The position numbers were made by a program, and so were the translations under genes. Below the pieces are notes generated by a model. The model had not been told where the DNA came from. It saw only the letters and a program-made list of their open reading frames with translations, and made no database searches. A stretch of 64,000 nt of DNA. Source: Sulfuricurvum sp. (GTDB lineage: Bacteria > Campylobacterota > Campylobacteria > Campylobacterales > Sulfurimonadaceae). This document shows, in pieces, positions 43,440 through 53,215 of this stretch (position 1 is its first letter; every line of letters starts with the position of its first letter). The DNA is taken from contig DYMK01000001.1 of NCBI GenBank assembly GCA_020721585.1, positions 186,001 through 250,000 on the forward strand, given 5' to 3'.

Positions 43440-45587
43440 TTAGTTGTTATTCAAATGGTAATTAAACATCGAACCACCCAATGGTTTAAAGAGAATGGTG
43501 ACATAAACATACCTATCATTCACCGAATCATTAGCATTGACAATGGTGGAAATAGGTCGAATATTTTGAACAAACTTTAACCCAAAATCGAGGCATCGGG
43601 TAGTGTACATAAAACCAACTTCCTCCCGTTTGAGTACGTTTGCATGGTAATCGTATGCGGCAAGGGCAAAAAATTTGTAATTGTCATTATACGTATAATT
43701 GGCATTGGCGGTTAGATAACTGGCATACGTGGGCATACCATTAATGAGCGTATCCGTATAGTAATGACTCATACTAGCGCTAAGCGATTCATCGGTATAG
43801 CGAACCGTATTTTGTTCTTTGGTAATACGGCCACGGGAATGGTTAAACGCCGTTTGGTTGTACAATGACAACGACTTATTTACTTGCCACTCAGCTTCAT
43901 TTTGCAGTTCAGATGCGCTATTACCTGTGGGATCACGGTAAAAATTTTGGGATAACCGATCGGAAAAAACTTGCTTATTTTTTTGCATGATATAGTTGTT
44001 AAGGGCAAATGCCAAGGTATCACGCGGAGGATTAAGGGTATAAAAATCGCACGCAGGATTGGTATTCCCCAACGTACACGTTGCAGAGTATTCTTTATAA
44101 TATCCACTGTAGACATGACTTCCTGCACTGGAATAACTCACTTCCGGTGCCATAACATGGGTAAAGGTTGCATAAGGGCGTACCAAGGTACTGCTTAGCT
44201 TAAAGACGTGACTCAGCTGTGCATACAACCCCTGATTGGTATTATTAAGGGTTTGCCCTCCGTTACTGAGATTCGCATCGTTACCATACAAACTCAAAGT
44301 ACGCAATGAACCTTTCGCCGTATAACTGGCATCCACTATCCCATCGAGTAAAGACGTCCGTAACGTAAGGGGGATGACCATATCCCCTTGAATCCCTTTT
44401 TTACCTTCGTCACGATAAAAATTATTGACCGTTGCATCCCCATTGAGGAGAAGATGATTTCCAAAAAAACTCTCTAAGTAACGGTGATAATGAAGATTGG
44501 GAAGGGTTTGGATGGTACGTGCGTTACTGGATTGATCCAAATATTGGTAATACTTAGCATAAAGACCAAAATAGTTTTTCTCCCCATTGTAGTAACTGTT
44601 CACCCGAGAGATCACTTGGTTTGAGGTGACGTTATAAATTTGGTCGCTGTGCTGAAGATTGAGGTAATCCACATCACTCATGCGACTGATACGGACATAC
44701 AATCCTGACTCACCGGAGAGATTTATCCCAAACCACTGCGATAAAAGAGCGGTATTACGATAGTCAAAATTGTATCCATAGTGTTTTTTAAACGCCAAAT
44801 TGTGGGCTACGGCATACCCTTCTTGCTCTTTAAAATACCCCAAACGGAGCGTTCCTTTGGAATTAGCCCCATCGACAAATCGAAAATCACTGTATATTCC
44901 CTCTCCGCGTGAGGTACGAATTTGAGGGCGCAACTCCACATCCCACCAATTTTTGGGGGCAAGATAGATTGGTTGTTGGTAATAAAATCCTTCTCCATTG
45001 GAAAATCCAAACGTGGGTATCAACAAGCCACTTCGGCGTGTTTGATCGGTGGGGTACCCAAAATAGGGTAAATACATCACGGGGACATCTTTGACGTATA
45101 ACAGTGCGTTATACATATTGACCCACTGGCTTTGGGTATCGTAATCGGCACTGCTAAAATGGATTTTCCATAAAGGCTTCGTCGAATCACACCCCGAAAG
45201 CATCCCTTTGGAGAGATCAATCTTATTTTGACACCCTGTGGCATCCATTGCACTAATCCACGCACTGCTGTTGGTATCAATAGCGTAATAGGGTTTGAGA
45301 TAACGGGTTTCTTTGGCGAGATTGAGACGAGAATACTCACTGATTGTGTGGTATTGTCCCCCCTTAAACGCATTTACCTGACCAAATGCTTCCACCGTAC
45401 TGGTATTATTATCGTACGTTAAGGTTTTGGCACTCACCACTTGATCTTGATAGATTAACGTCGGATACGTCGTGGAATGGACAATCCCATTATTGGCATC
45501 CACAGCCTGACCCATCATCCAAACGTGTTCGCCACTCCATGCCATGGTGGCATTTAAAAGCCCAATAAGAACAATACTACGCATCAA
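43440..45587 (-). CDS. lptD: LPS-assembly protein LptD
   Basis: A 715-residue LptD/OstA. A signal peptide (about residues 1-17) is followed by an OstA-like N-terminal domain and a large beta-barrel domain with RRSGLLIPTFGFSNGEGFYYQQPIYLAPKNWWDVELRPQIRTSRGEGIYSDFRF, the conserved early barrel region. Two cysteines occur near residues 118 and 128. It inserts LPS into the outer leaflet of the outer membrane with LptE. It overlaps the RDD gene by 11 bp. A 36-residue LptM-like lipoprotein, a family linked to LptD maturation in E. coli, is encoded 9 kb away at 54648-54758. Confidence 0.93.
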   Translation of the reverse strand: MMRSIVLIGLLNATMAWSGEHVWMMGQAVDANNGIVHSTTYPTLIYQDQVVSAKTLTYDNNTSTVEAFGQVNAFKGGQYHTISEYSRLNLAKETRYLKPYYAIDTNSSAWISAMDATGCQNKIDLSKGMLSGCDSTKPLWKIHFSSADYDTQSQWVNMYNALLYVKDVPVMYLPYFGYPTDQTRRSGLLIPTFGFSNGEGFYYQQPIYLAPKNWWDVELRPQIRTSRGEGIYSDFRFVDGANSKGTLRLGYFKEQEGYAVAHNLAFKKHYGYNFDYRNTALLSQWFGINLSGESGLYVRISRMSDVDYLNLQHSDQIYNVTSNQVISRVNSYYNGEKNYFGLYAKYYQYLDQSSNARTIQTLPNLHYHRYLESFFGNHLLLNGDATVNNFYRDEGKKGIQGDMVIPLTLRTSLLDGIVDASYTAKGSLRTLSLYGNDANLSNGGQTLNNTNQGLYAQLSHVFKLSSTLVRPYATFTHVMAPEVSYSSAGSHVYSGYYKEYSATCTLGNTNPACDFYTLNPPRDTLAFALNNYIMQKNKQVFSDRLSQNFYRDPTGNSASELQNEAEWQVNKSLSLYNQTAFNHSRGRITKEQNTVRYTDESLSASMSHYYTDTLINGMPTYASYLTANANYTYNDNYKFFALAAYDYHANVLKREEVGFMYTTRCLDFGLKFVQNIRPISTIVNANDSVNDRYVYVTILFKPLGGSMFNYHLNNN

Positions 45588-46014
45588 TCACCAACGTTCT
45601 GGCACTCAAATCGTGCCAACTGCGACGGAAAGGGTCAAAAAATGCCCATATAAATCCTAGGTAAACGACTATTTCACTGACGATGCGAAAAACAGCGCGA
45701 TTCAAGGCAGACCAAAATTGGGGATGTCCTTGGGGATGCGCCAACTCAATGACCCGTATTTTCATCGCCATTTTTCCTAAACTTGCCCCATACATTAGGG
45801 TAAACAAGGTCTGATACGCAATGCACAAAAGGTAATACTCCCCTATAAAGCGTTGCGTCAATGCCATAATTTCTTCAAAACCCATATCAGGACGTACATA
45901 CGAAAAAAGGATAATGGAAAGCAAAAGAGAGAGGAGCAGTTGATCGATGGCAAACGCCCAAGAGCGTTTCCACGTCGAGGCGAGTTGATACTCGAGTATA
46001 ATTTCGTCGTTCAT
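45577..46014 (-). CDS. RDD family membrane protein
   Basis: A 145-residue protein. It shows [21 protein letters not shown] near the start, the R and D residues that name the family. Membrane segments lie near residues 20-40 and 60-80, with [12 protein letters not shown] after them and a C-terminal hydrophobic stretch with [11 protein letters not shown]. Function is unknown for most members. It overlaps purD by 4 bp and lptD by 11 bp, so it is tightly coupled. Confidence 0.85.
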   Translation of the reverse strand: MNDEIILEYQLASTWKRSWAFAIDQLLLSLLLSIILFSYVRPDMGFEEIMALTQRFIGEYYLLCIAYQTLFTLMYGASLGKMAMKIRVIELAHPQGHPQFWSALNRAVFRIVSEIVVYLGFIWAFFDPFRRSWHDLSARTLVIDA

Positions 46015-47282
46015 TGACGTAAAGCCTGATACGCAATATCGGTACGGAGTTTTTTACCGGCAAAATGGACTTGACCGCAGAGCATATAGGCACGATCGCG
46101 AGCTTGCTTGATACTTTCACCCACGCCGACGCAGACCAAAACCCGTCCACCTGTGGCATAAAGTTTCCCCTCTTCTTCACTTACCCCTGCGTAAGCAATA
46201 TGGGTATGCTGCGCAATTTCTTCGTGATGCACGGTATCCACGATAATTTCCGCAGGTACGGAGTTATCGTAGGGATAGTTATGACTTGCCATGACCACAC
46301 CCACCGCGTATTGGTCATGAAATTCGACTTTGAGGGTATCGAGTTGTTTGGTAGCGGCTTTATAAAACAGCTCACTGGCGGGTGTTTTAAGTAACGGCAT
46401 CAAAATTTCACATTCAGGATCCCCAAAACGGACATTAAATTCCAAGGTAATGGGTTCGCCATTGACAATCATTAATCCGATAAACAAAACACCCTCAAAC
46501 GGCGCACCCTCTTCTTGCATCCCCTCTAGCGTAGGTCGAACGATACGCTCTTTAACTTTTTCGTAAATGACCTCATCGACCAACGGTGTCGGCGCATACG
46601 CCCCCATCCCACCGGTATTGGGCCCCTCGTCATTGTCCAAAAGGCGTTTATGGTCTTGAGCTGCGGGGAGAAGGATAAAATCTTTTCCATCACACAAAGC
46701 AAACATCGAAAGTTCATAGCCGTCTAAGAACTCTTCGACGACCACCCGTTTACCCGCATCCCCAAACGATTTACCGCTGAGCATTTCCGAAACGGCTACT
46801 TTTGCCTCTTCATAGCTCATAGCGATGATCACCCCTTTACCCGCGCACAATCCATCGGCTTTTACCACAATGGGAACGGTGAGTGATTCGATAAACTTGA
46901 ACGCATCCCCGATATGATCGGTCTGGATATAGCGAGCCGTCGGAATGTTATATTTGGCCAAAAAGTTTTTCATATACACTTTAGAACCCTCTAATTGTGC
47001 AGCGGCTTTGGAAGGACCAAAAATGACCAACCCTTTTGCCTTGAAAATATCGACAACGCCATCACTAAGCGGCCCTTCAGGTCCTACGATGGTAAGATCA
47101 ATGCCATTATCAAGGGCAAACTGCGCCAATGCGTCGTATTCTTTAATCGCAACATTTTCACCCAACATAGACGTTGCACCATTACCCGGAGCAAAATAAA
47201 GGGCAGAGACTTCAGGGTCATTTTTAAGAACTCTCCCGATCGAAAATTCTCGTCCACCACTTCCAATGACCATTACTTTCAT
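46011..47282 (-). CDS. purD: Phosphoribosylamine-glycine ligase
   Basis: A 423-residue ATP-grasp enzyme. The N-terminal [12 protein letters not shown] is the GARS signature. [13 protein letters not shown] binds [12 protein letters not shown] and [18 protein letters not shown] are PurD motifs. It joins 5-phosphoribosylamine and glycine in purine synthesis. It is preceded by a candidate 6S RNA on the same strand and leads into the RDD-lptD-MCE-pnp group. Full length. Confidence 0.97.
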   Translation of the reverse strand: MKVMVIGSGGREFSIGRVLKNDPEVSALYFAPGNGATSMLGENVAIKEYDALAQFALDNGIDLTIVGPEGPLSDGVVDIFKAKGLVIFGPSKAAAQLEGSKVYMKNFLAKYNIPTARYIQTDHIGDAFKFIESLTVPIVVKADGLCAGKGVIIAMSYEEAKVAVSEMLSGKSFGDAGKRVVVEEFLDGYELSMFALCDGKDFILLPAAQDHKRLLDNDEGPNTGGMGAYAPTPLVDEVIYEKVKERIVRPTLEGMQEEGAPFEGVLFIGLMIVNGEPITLEFNVRFGDPECEILMPLLKTPASELFYKAATKQLDTLKVEFHDQYAVGVVMASHNYPYDNSVPAEIIVDTVHHEEIAQHTHIAYAGVSEEEGKLYATGGRVLVCVGVGESIKQARDRAYMLCGQVHFAGKKLRTDIAYQALRQ

Positions 47283-47349
47283 GTGATACCTTATAAAAAA
47301 TTGCTTATATTAGGTCAATATTTATCCCTAAATGTTCATCTAATACAAA

Positions 47350-47538
47350 CTCCCCGGGCGGGCGTTTCGCAACTGCCTTGGTTCTCAAAGCGTAAAAAAA
47401 GCAGACCGAGCATCCATCGGGCGGCAATCTCTCACCCCGTAAGGCTCAAACAAGACCACCGACACACCAAGACGACTACCAATCCACAGAGTGTATATGT
47501 AGAACCCTCAAAATGCGATTAGTCGCTGCGCCCAGAGA
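47350..47538 (-). ncRNA. ssrS: Candidate 6S RNA
   Basis: This 340-bp gap between hemD and purD has no gene but strong structure. On the minus strand a perfect TATAAT (47545-47550) would start a transcript near 47538. The first bases CTCTGGGCG pair with the last CGCCCGCCCGGGGAG, and TCGCA then pairs with TGCGA, giving a long closing stem of a roughly 189-nt RNA with a large middle loop. Inside is GGATGCTCGGTCTGC, close to the GCATGCTCGGTCCG of E. coli 6S RNA. Size, end-pairing and promoter fit 6S RNA, which binds sigma-70 RNA polymerase. A search with the Rfam model would decide it. Confidence 0.62.
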
Positions 47539-47544
47539 ATGATA

Positions 47545-47550
47545 ATTATA
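47545..47550 (-). promoter_or_regulatory. -10 box of the candidate 6S RNA
   Basis: TATAAT on the minus strand, 7 nt before the proposed RNA 5' end and in the gap downstream of hemD. No strong -35 is seen. Confidence 0.5.
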
Positions 47551-47623
47551 ACCTCAAAAAGCTTAATTCTCATGTTATAGCGTTTCTCATTCAACACGTG
47601 TTTCACCATTTTTAGCTTCAAAA

Positions 47624-48247
47624 TCAGCTTTGCAATACCGAAAGTTCTTCCCCTTTTTCAACACACGATTGAACGCTTGTCACATCACTTACGATCGATG
47701 GTACTCCTAAGGGCAACGCTTTTTGGGTTGTTTTTCCAATCACAATCACCGTATGGGTAGGGAGAAAAGAGGCTTTAGCTAAAAAACACGCTACGCTGGA
47801 GGGGGAGGTAAAAATCATAATGGCATTCTCTTCTATCTGAATGGTTTCAATACGATCATTACACTGGGTTTCATACAAAATGACCTGATCCACGATCCCC
47901 TCCCTCCATGTGGTAGCCACCACTTTAGGACGGCAATAGAGCCATTTTCCCCCGTGTTCTTGTATCAAAGGTTCCAATTGTACCCCATACCCTTTAGCCG
48001 TAGCAATCACCGTATGCCCCGCGTTACGAAAATGGCGTGCGGTTGCCTCAGAAATGGCGATAATGGGGAGATGTTCCCATCCCGTGTAAGGACGTAATGC
48101 TTCTAGTATTTGCTTGGAGGTGACCACCAGCCCATCATAGCGGGTAAAATCGATCGAGGGGGTAAAAAACTGAGTCTGCAAGATGGGAATATGATGCACC
48201 CCCGCGTAGGGGGTGTGCGAAAAGAGGTAAAGGGGTCTTATTCCCAT
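47624..48247 (-). CDS. hemD: Uroporphyrinogen-III synthase
   Basis: A 207-residue HemD-like protein. The family diverges greatly, so the call rests on pattern: [34 protein letters not shown], then [14 protein letters not shown] and [14 protein letters not shown], and the late [12 protein letters not shown]. These match the two-domain HemD layout (a Ser/Thr-rich loop after the strand in each domain). It closes hydroxymethylbilane to uroporphyrinogen III in haem synthesis. It overlaps the guaA end by 10 bp. Confidence 0.82.
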   Translation of the reverse strand: MGIRPLYLFSHTPYAGVHHIPILQTQFFTPSIDFTRYDGLVVTSKQILEALRPYTGWEHLPIIAISEATARHFRNAGHTVIATAKGYGVQLEPLIQEHGGKWLYCRPKVVATTWREGIVDQVILYETQCNDRIETIQIEENAIMIFTSPSSVACFLAKASFLPTHTVIVIGKTTQKALPLGVPSIVSDVTSVQSCVEKGEELSVLQS

Positions 48248-49782
48248 TCGATGGTAGCGGGGGGTTTGGAACTAATATCATACACGACACGATTGATCCC
48301 ATCGACTTCGTTAATAATACGACGGCTAATACGCTCTAATAAGGTGTGAGGAAGATGGGCAAACGTGGCGGTCATTCCATCCACGGCTTCGACGACACGG
48401 ACACACACCGTATTATCATAGGTACGATTGTCCCCCATCACCCCAACGGATTTAACGTTGAGCAATACCGCAAACGCTTGCCATGTTTTGGTGTAATAAC
48501 CGCTGGCTTTGAGTTCATCGAGCAAAATGGCATCGGCTTCGCGTAAAAGGGTCAAATCATTTTTGTTGACTTCCCCCATAATGCGGATCCCCAATCCCGG
48601 TCCGGGGAAAGGGTGACGGTTGACCAACGAATCGGGTAAGCCCAATTCAAGCCCCAATTTACGCACTTCGTCTTTGAACAAATCGCGTAAGGGTTCAATT
48701 AACTCAAAATCCATCCAATCCGGTAATCCCCCAACGTTGTGATGCGATTTAATGGTCACCGAAGGACCATTGACCGAAACCGATTCGATAACGTCAGGAT
48801 ACAACGTCCCTTGCGCAAGGAATTTAATCCCATCATGTTTTTTGGCTTCTTGCTCAAACACTTCAATAAAGGTATGACCAATGATTTTGCGCTTGGTTTC
48901 AGGATCGGTCACTCCGGAGAGTTTACCCAAGAAATTCTCCGACGCATCGGCAACGACAAGAGGGACTTTGAGATGCACTTTAAAAATATTTTCTACCGAT
49001 TCACGTTCCCCTTTGCGTAAGAGACCGTTATCGACAAAAACGGGGATAAGTTGATTCCCAATGGCTTCGTACAACAACGCTGCCACCACCGAAGAATCGA
49101 CTCCACCACTCAAAGCACACAGCACTTTGCCCTCACCCACTTGGGCGCGGATTTTGACAATTTGTTCTTTGAGGAAATGTCCCATATCCCATTTTGCCGT
49201 GATACCACAAATCGTACGAGCGAAGTTACGGAGCATCAAATACCCCTCTTCGGAGTGATTCACCTCAGGGTGAAACTGCATGGCGTAGACCATTTTTTCT
49301 TCATGGGCAATGGCAGCGTAGGGAGAGTTCGCCGAATAGGCGATCGGGACAAACCCCTCAGGCAAGACATCGACTTTATCGGAGTGACTCATCCACACCG
49401 TACGCTCATCTTCACAATGAGCAAAAAGGGGAGAGTGTTGGGTCATATCAATGGTTAATTCAGCTTTACCATATTCGTGATGGTCACTGCGGATGACCGA
49501 ACCACCAAAATCAACGGCAATCCGTTGCATTCCATAACAAATTCCCAATACAGGAATATTCAGGGCATAAACCCCTTGATCGACTTCATACGCATCTTTA
49601 TTATAGACCGATGAAGGCCCGCCGCTGAGAATGATCCCTTGGGGATTTTTGGCTTTAATCGCCTCAACTTTAGTGTGATACGGAAGCACCTCACAATAGA
49701 CTTTATCTTCGCGTAACCGGCGAGCAATGAGCTGCGTGTACTGGGAACCAAAATCAAGGATGATAATACTGACATCTTTCAT
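48238..49782 (-). CDS. guaA: GMP synthase (glutamine-hydrolysing)
   Basis: A 514-residue GuaA. The class I glutaminase domain has the catalytic Cys in LGICYGMQ and the His-Glu in [11 protein letters not shown]. The ATP-pyrophosphatase domain has the P-loop [12 protein letters not shown]. The C-terminal dimerisation domain ends KPPATIEWE, as in nearly all GuaA. It converts XMP to GMP. It is followed by hemD in overlap; the two share no pathway. Confidence 0.97.
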   Translation of the reverse strand: MKDVSIIILDFGSQYTQLIARRLREDKVYCEVLPYHTKVEAIKAKNPQGIILSGGPSSVYNKDAYEVDQGVYALNIPVLGICYGMQRIAVDFGGSVIRSDHHEYGKAELTIDMTQHSPLFAHCEDERTVWMSHSDKVDVLPEGFVPIAYSANSPYAAIAHEEKMVYAMQFHPEVNHSEEGYLMLRNFARTICGITAKWDMGHFLKEQIVKIRAQVGEGKVLCALSGGVDSSVVAALLYEAIGNQLIPVFVDNGLLRKGERESVENIFKVHLKVPLVVADASENFLGKLSGVTDPETKRKIIGHTFIEVFEQEAKKHDGIKFLAQGTLYPDVIESVSVNGPSVTIKSHHNVGGLPDWMDFELIEPLRDLFKDEVRKLGLELGLPDSLVNRHPFPGPGLGIRIMGEVNKNDLTLLREADAILLDELKASGYYTKTWQAFAVLLNVKSVGVMGDNRTYDNTVCVRVVEAVDGMTATFAHLPHTLLERISRRIINEVDGINRVVYDISSKPPATIEWE

Positions 49783-49927
49783 GGATGAGCCTTTAGAGAG
49801 GGATGTTTTGAAAGGAATTAAAAAACCCTTGTGAATGGATGGAATGATACCTAATCGTAGTTTAATTTTGCTTTTTAGAGTTATCTATAGTAACATATTG
49901 ATCGTAGATCACTCAAAAAGGGTTTTT

Positions 49928-50569
49928 ATGCAATTTACTGAAAAAATTACTTTTGGTGAGCAGTGGCTCTTTAGTATTGTTTTCATTATGGGGATAAGCG
50001 CGTTTATCACTTTGACTGTTTTTATGCGTAATGGTCAACTCACACACTTCGATCATACTGGGCTGCATTGGTTTCATAAAATTAAAAATCCTTCCTTTGA
50101 TCATTTTTTCTCTTTGATAACTTGGTTAGGTTCTTTATGGGTACTCTTACCTCTTTATGTTATATTAACCGTATTTTTTTCTCCTTTTTTTGAAAATTTT
50201 GAACAACTTTTAGGGATAGGATTTTGGGGTACTGTTATCACAACCTATGCGCTTAAATATGAATTTCAACGAAAACGACCCCACCTCTTTTTATCCCTCA
50301 ATGAACTTCCGATTGATCCCTCTTTTCCTAGCGCGCATACGGCCCAAATTGTCGCTTTTAGCCTTCTTCTTTGGTTGATTGTCTATAATGGCACTTCACT
50401 ATTTGGCATTTTACTCACAGGGATTTTGGGATTGGTTACATTGGGCGTTGCTTCCTCACGTATGTATTTGCAAGTACATTTTCCTACCGATGTCCTTGCA
50501 GGGGTATTCATTGGGATTAGCTGGAGTTGTCTATCAATGTTGATTACAATGTCAGGAGTAATAAAATGA
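49928..50569 (+). CDS. PAP2-family membrane phosphatase
   Basis: About 213 residues from an ATG at 49928 (MQFTEKITFGEQW); a longer frame opens at 49835, but the extra segment is not conserved-looking. The three phosphatase motifs are complete: KYEFQRKRP, FPSAHT and SSRMYLQVHFPTD. There are about six membrane segments. Such enzymes dephosphorylate phosphatidic acid, PGP or undecaprenyl pyrophosphate. The coupled dgkA gene, with which it overlaps by 4 bp (ATGA), suggests lipid phosphate recycling. The 145 bp upstream hold nothing else I recognise. Confidence 0.9.
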   Translation: MQFTEKITFGEQWLFSIVFIMGISAFITLTVFMRNGQLTHFDHTGLHWFHKIKNPSFDHFFSLITWLGSLWVLLPLYVILTVFFSPFFENFEQLLGIGFWGTVITTYALKYEFQRKRPHLFLSLNELPIDPSFPSAHTAQIVAFSLLLWLIVYNGTSLFGILLTGILGLVTLGVASSRMYLQVHFPTDVLAGVFIGISWSCLSMLITMSGVIK

Positions 50570-50949
50570 AAAACAAATTTTTAGACACAGGCGAACATGG
50601 ATATCATCCCTTACGAAAATTTAAAATCATTTTGTCTGGTTTGCGCTTTGCAGTACTTTACGACTTCAGTGTACTGTATAAAATCATCATATCCGCGCTT
50701 ATCCTCATACCCGTCTTAATTTTTAACGCGTGGATTGATGCTTCTTTAATCATTCTTTCTACGGGTGTTATGCTTGCAGCCGAAATGTTTAACACTGCTA
50801 TTGAGGCGATTTGCGACTTTATGGAAACCCATTACAACGAAAAAATACGAATGATAAAAGATGTAGCCGCTGCGGCTACAGGAATTACCATTTTTGTATG
50901 GATCATTGTCCTCCTTTTGGAAGTGATCAAAGTCCTCAAAATCTTTTGA
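50566..50949 (+). CDS. dgkA: Diacylglycerol kinase, prokaryotic (DgkA)
   Basis: About 127 residues starting MKNKFLDTGEHG at the ATG 50566-50568, which has AGGAG upstream and overlaps the PAP2 stop. Three membrane helices and EMFNTAIEAICDFM, the DgkA signature with the catalytic Glu, identify it. It phosphorylates diacylglycerol (or undecaprenol in some relatives) in the inner membrane. Coupling to a PAP2 phosphatase pairs opposite reactions on lipid phosphates. Confidence 0.93.
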   Translation: MKNKFLDTGEHGYHPLRKFKIILSGLRFAVLYDFSVLYKIIISALILIPVLIFNAWIDASLIILSTGVMLAAEMFNTAIEAICDFMETHYNEKIRMIKDVAAAATGITIFVWIIVLLLEVIKVLKIF

Positions 50950-51026
50950 AATGACAAGTAAGGGAAAAAAAGATTTTCTTAAAGAGCAATAGTTAGATAC
51001 AATTCCCTCCAAAAAAGGGGCTTTAC

Positions 51027-52352
51027 ATGGAAATGACCACCATTTTAACCTTACTGTATCTCCTAAGTATTATCATTTTTTCCCTATTGGCTTCCAAAAA
51101 AACTGCGATTGCCGATGTCCTCTTTTACCTCATTGGGGGTCTTATCGCCGTCAATCTCCATCTCCTCTCCTGCGAATCGGTCACCATTGAAATTTTCGCC
51201 TTCATTGGTACCATTTTTTTGTTTTTTTATCTGGGGCTGGAAGAGAATCTCCACAGTTTTATGGTCGGTGTTCAAAAAGGGTGGAAAATTGCCATTGCAG
51301 GGGTTATTCTCCCCTTTGGTGTGGTCTATGGGATCCAAATGCTGCTCACCCACAATACCATCCACGCACTGGTCTTTGCCATGGCATTTGCCCCAACCTC
51401 CATTGGCATCGCCTTTTTAACCCTTAATACGCTTCAGTTTAGAGCCAAAGAGGAACTCCAACCCATTATTGTCGCAGCTGCGTTGACCGATGATGTGATT
51501 TCTTTGATTTTATGGGGTGTCTTGGGGGGGATGTTGGTCTCTTTGGCATCGTCAACAGGAACTATATCGCTGGAAAATATCCTCTTACTGGCATTACCAC
51601 CCATTGAATCTTTTCTCCTCTTTAGTCTCACCATGGGGGTAATCGCGTATCTCTTTTTTCTCTTTCACCCCATTGATTCGCTCAAAAAAAATGGCCTTAT
51701 CGCTTTTTTGACCCGCACCAAAGCTTCCATCTATTCGCACGCAGGAGCAGGAATCTTTTTAGGGAAACAAGAGGAAAATGCTGCCATTGTCATGATGATC
51801 TTTTTGGCGTTTTTGGGGTCTATGATTGCCGATTTTTTTGGAACCAGTGTCGCTTTGGGGGCGTATTTTATGGGGCTGATTATCAACAAAGACCATTTTA
51901 GTGTTCATTCACACGGGTCAAAAGATATTTTTCATGAAGCCAGCGAAAAACTTCGCTTTTTAACGCTCTACTTTTTTGCCCCTATTTTCTTTATCAATAT
52001 CGGTTTACACATGGAGATCAAGGATTTTTCTGCGTTAGGGGGACTCCTTTTGAGTGCATTATTCCTCTCTGTGAGTGTCTTTGTTGCCCAATTTATCGCA
52101 GCATCCTTTGCCGCACGATTTATCAACCATCTTCCATGGCGGTCGGCCACGCTCATTGGGATCGCGATGCAAGGGAGAGCGGAAGTGACCTTTTTGGTTG
52201 CCATAGCAGCATTGTCATTAAAACTTATCTCCAATACCGATCTGTTTTTAATCTCACTAAGTGCCTTTATCCTCAATCTTAGCGTCCCTTTTTTACTCAA
52301 AATGGCAGCTGATTATCATGAACGGTGCGATGATTTGGGGATTAAAAACTGA
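51027..52352 (+). CDS. Cation:proton antiporter (CPA2 family)
   Basis: A 441-residue integral membrane protein with about twelve hydrophobic segments. FLFFYLGLEENL, FAPTSIGIAFLTLNTL, AALTDDVISLILWGV (the double Asp of the exchanger core) and APIFFINIGLHME match NhaP/KefB-like CPA2 antiporters. No TrkA_N domain is fused. It exchanges Na+ or K+ for protons. It stands alone 77 bp after dgkA, with GG-rich Shine-Dalgarno AAAGGGG, and is followed by a hairpin. Confidence 0.88.
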   Translation: MEMTTILTLLYLLSIIIFSLLASKKTAIADVLFYLIGGLIAVNLHLLSCESVTIEIFAFIGTIFLFFYLGLEENLHSFMVGVQKGWKIAIAGVILPFGVVYGIQMLLTHNTIHALVFAMAFAPTSIGIAFLTLNTLQFRAKEELQPIIVAAALTDDVISLILWGVLGGMLVSLASSTGTISLENILLLALPPIESFLLFSLTMGVIAYLFFLFHPIDSLKKNGLIAFLTRTKASIYSHAGAGIFLGKQEENAAIVMMIFLAFLGSMIADFFGTSVALGAYFMGLIINKDHFSVHSHGSKDIFHEASEKLRFLTLYFFAPIFFINIGLHMEIKDFSALGGLLLSALFLSVSVFVAQFIAASFAARFINHLPWRSATLIGIAMQGRAEVTFLVAIAALSLKLISNTDLFLISLSAFILNLSVPFLLKMAADYHERCDDLGIKN

Positions 52353-52378
52353 CTTTACGCACTTTTTACGTAAAGTCA
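52350..52378 (+). terminator. Hairpin at the antiporter stop
   Basis: TGACTTTACG and CGTAAAGTCA form a perfect 10-bp stem with a 9-nt loop, beginning at the stop codon, followed by TATTTATG. It is likely the terminator of the antiporter gene and could act in both directions. Confidence 0.65.
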
Positions 52379-52390
52379 TATTTATGTTTC

Positions 52391-52444
52391 GTCATTCCCG
52401 CGAAGGCGGGAATCCAGCTAGACTCCCGCCTTCGCGGGAGTGAC
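52391..52444. repeat. dRS3-like inverted repeat element
   Basis: Two 24-nt arms, 52391-52414 and 52421-52444, are complementary at 22 of 24 positions with a 6-nt centre. Each arm is itself palindromic. The left arm holds ATTCCC-N8-GGGAAT (52394-52413), the pattern of the dRS3 repeat of Neisseria. Similar GTCATTCCCGCG elements are scattered through many environmental proteobacteria. Only one pair is seen in this window. The remaining 83 bp to the next stop codon hold nothing I recognise. Confidence 0.75.
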
Positions 52445-52527
52445 GGAAGTTTGATCTGATTGATTGTCTTCAACCATTTTATTGACCCATTTCTCTATCG
52501 AAGTTTGATTGGATAAATTTTGTGTAT

Positions 52528-53187
52528 TCAGTTTTTCATCCTCGTTTCCAATTGCATCTGACTAGGAATAACAATTTCTTTTTTACCCATTTTTGGGTTT
52601 TTAGCCAAATAGAATACTCTATAAAGAAAAATTCTATCTCCATCTTTTAAGTCGATATACCCACTTGATTTAGGTATATTTTTTTTTGTTCCTTGCATAG
52701 TTATTGCATAAATCACATTCGTTTGCAATTTTTTAGGTGGAAAAGACGCTGACATATTTTTTACCCCATAAAGGAGACACTGATCTTTTCCAGTTATAGA
52801 GCTAAGAGAGATAGTGCTATTATCGTCCATTTTATACGTGTAAGTTTTCTTCCTCCAGTCGATCTCTGAATCCATTTTAGATATAGTAAAATCATTGATC
52901 TTGAAATTTTCAATACCTTCAAAGGCATCAACGTAAAAACACGGGTTATCGTCTTTTATGGTTACATGAAGTTCTTTATGAATAGGGGTGGGGAAATGTT
53001 CACTTGCACCCCATAGTAAAAACATCATCAACGCTAAAAAAATTCCAACCCATTGAAAAAGAAGTTTAGCCCCTCGCAAGATATTTAGGCTTCTTGGTGA
53101 GCGATAAGGACGCAAATAACTTATCACTACAAAAATAGCCAGTATCGCCATAAGCCATAACATAATCAAGATTACTATTTCTATCAT
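52528..53187 (-). CDS. Hypothetical membrane protein
   Basis: About 219 residues from the ATG at 53185-53187, which has AAGGAAAC upstream; the open frame reaches 53289, but only within nadB. Two N-terminal membrane helices (residues about 2-22 and 46-66) are followed by a soluble domain of about 150 residues with two cysteines (NPCFYVD, DQCLLYG). I recognise no family. Base composition is AT-richer than the neighbours, and an inverted repeat lies just downstream, so recent gain is possible. It follows nadB by 28 bp. Confidence 0.7.
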   Translation of the reverse strand: MIEIVILIMLWLMAILAIFVVISYLRPYRSPRSLNILRGAKLLFQWVGIFLALMMFLLWGASEHFPTPIHKELHVTIKDDNPCFYVDAFEGIENFKINDFTISKMDSEIDWRKKTYTYKMDDNSTISLSSITGKDQCLLYGVKNMSASFPPKKLQTNVIYAITMQGTKKNIPKSSGYIDLKDGDRIFLYRVFYLAKNPKMGKKEIVIPSQMQLETRMKN

Positions 53188-53215
53188 GGCACGTTTCCTT
53201 GTATTTTCAACACAG

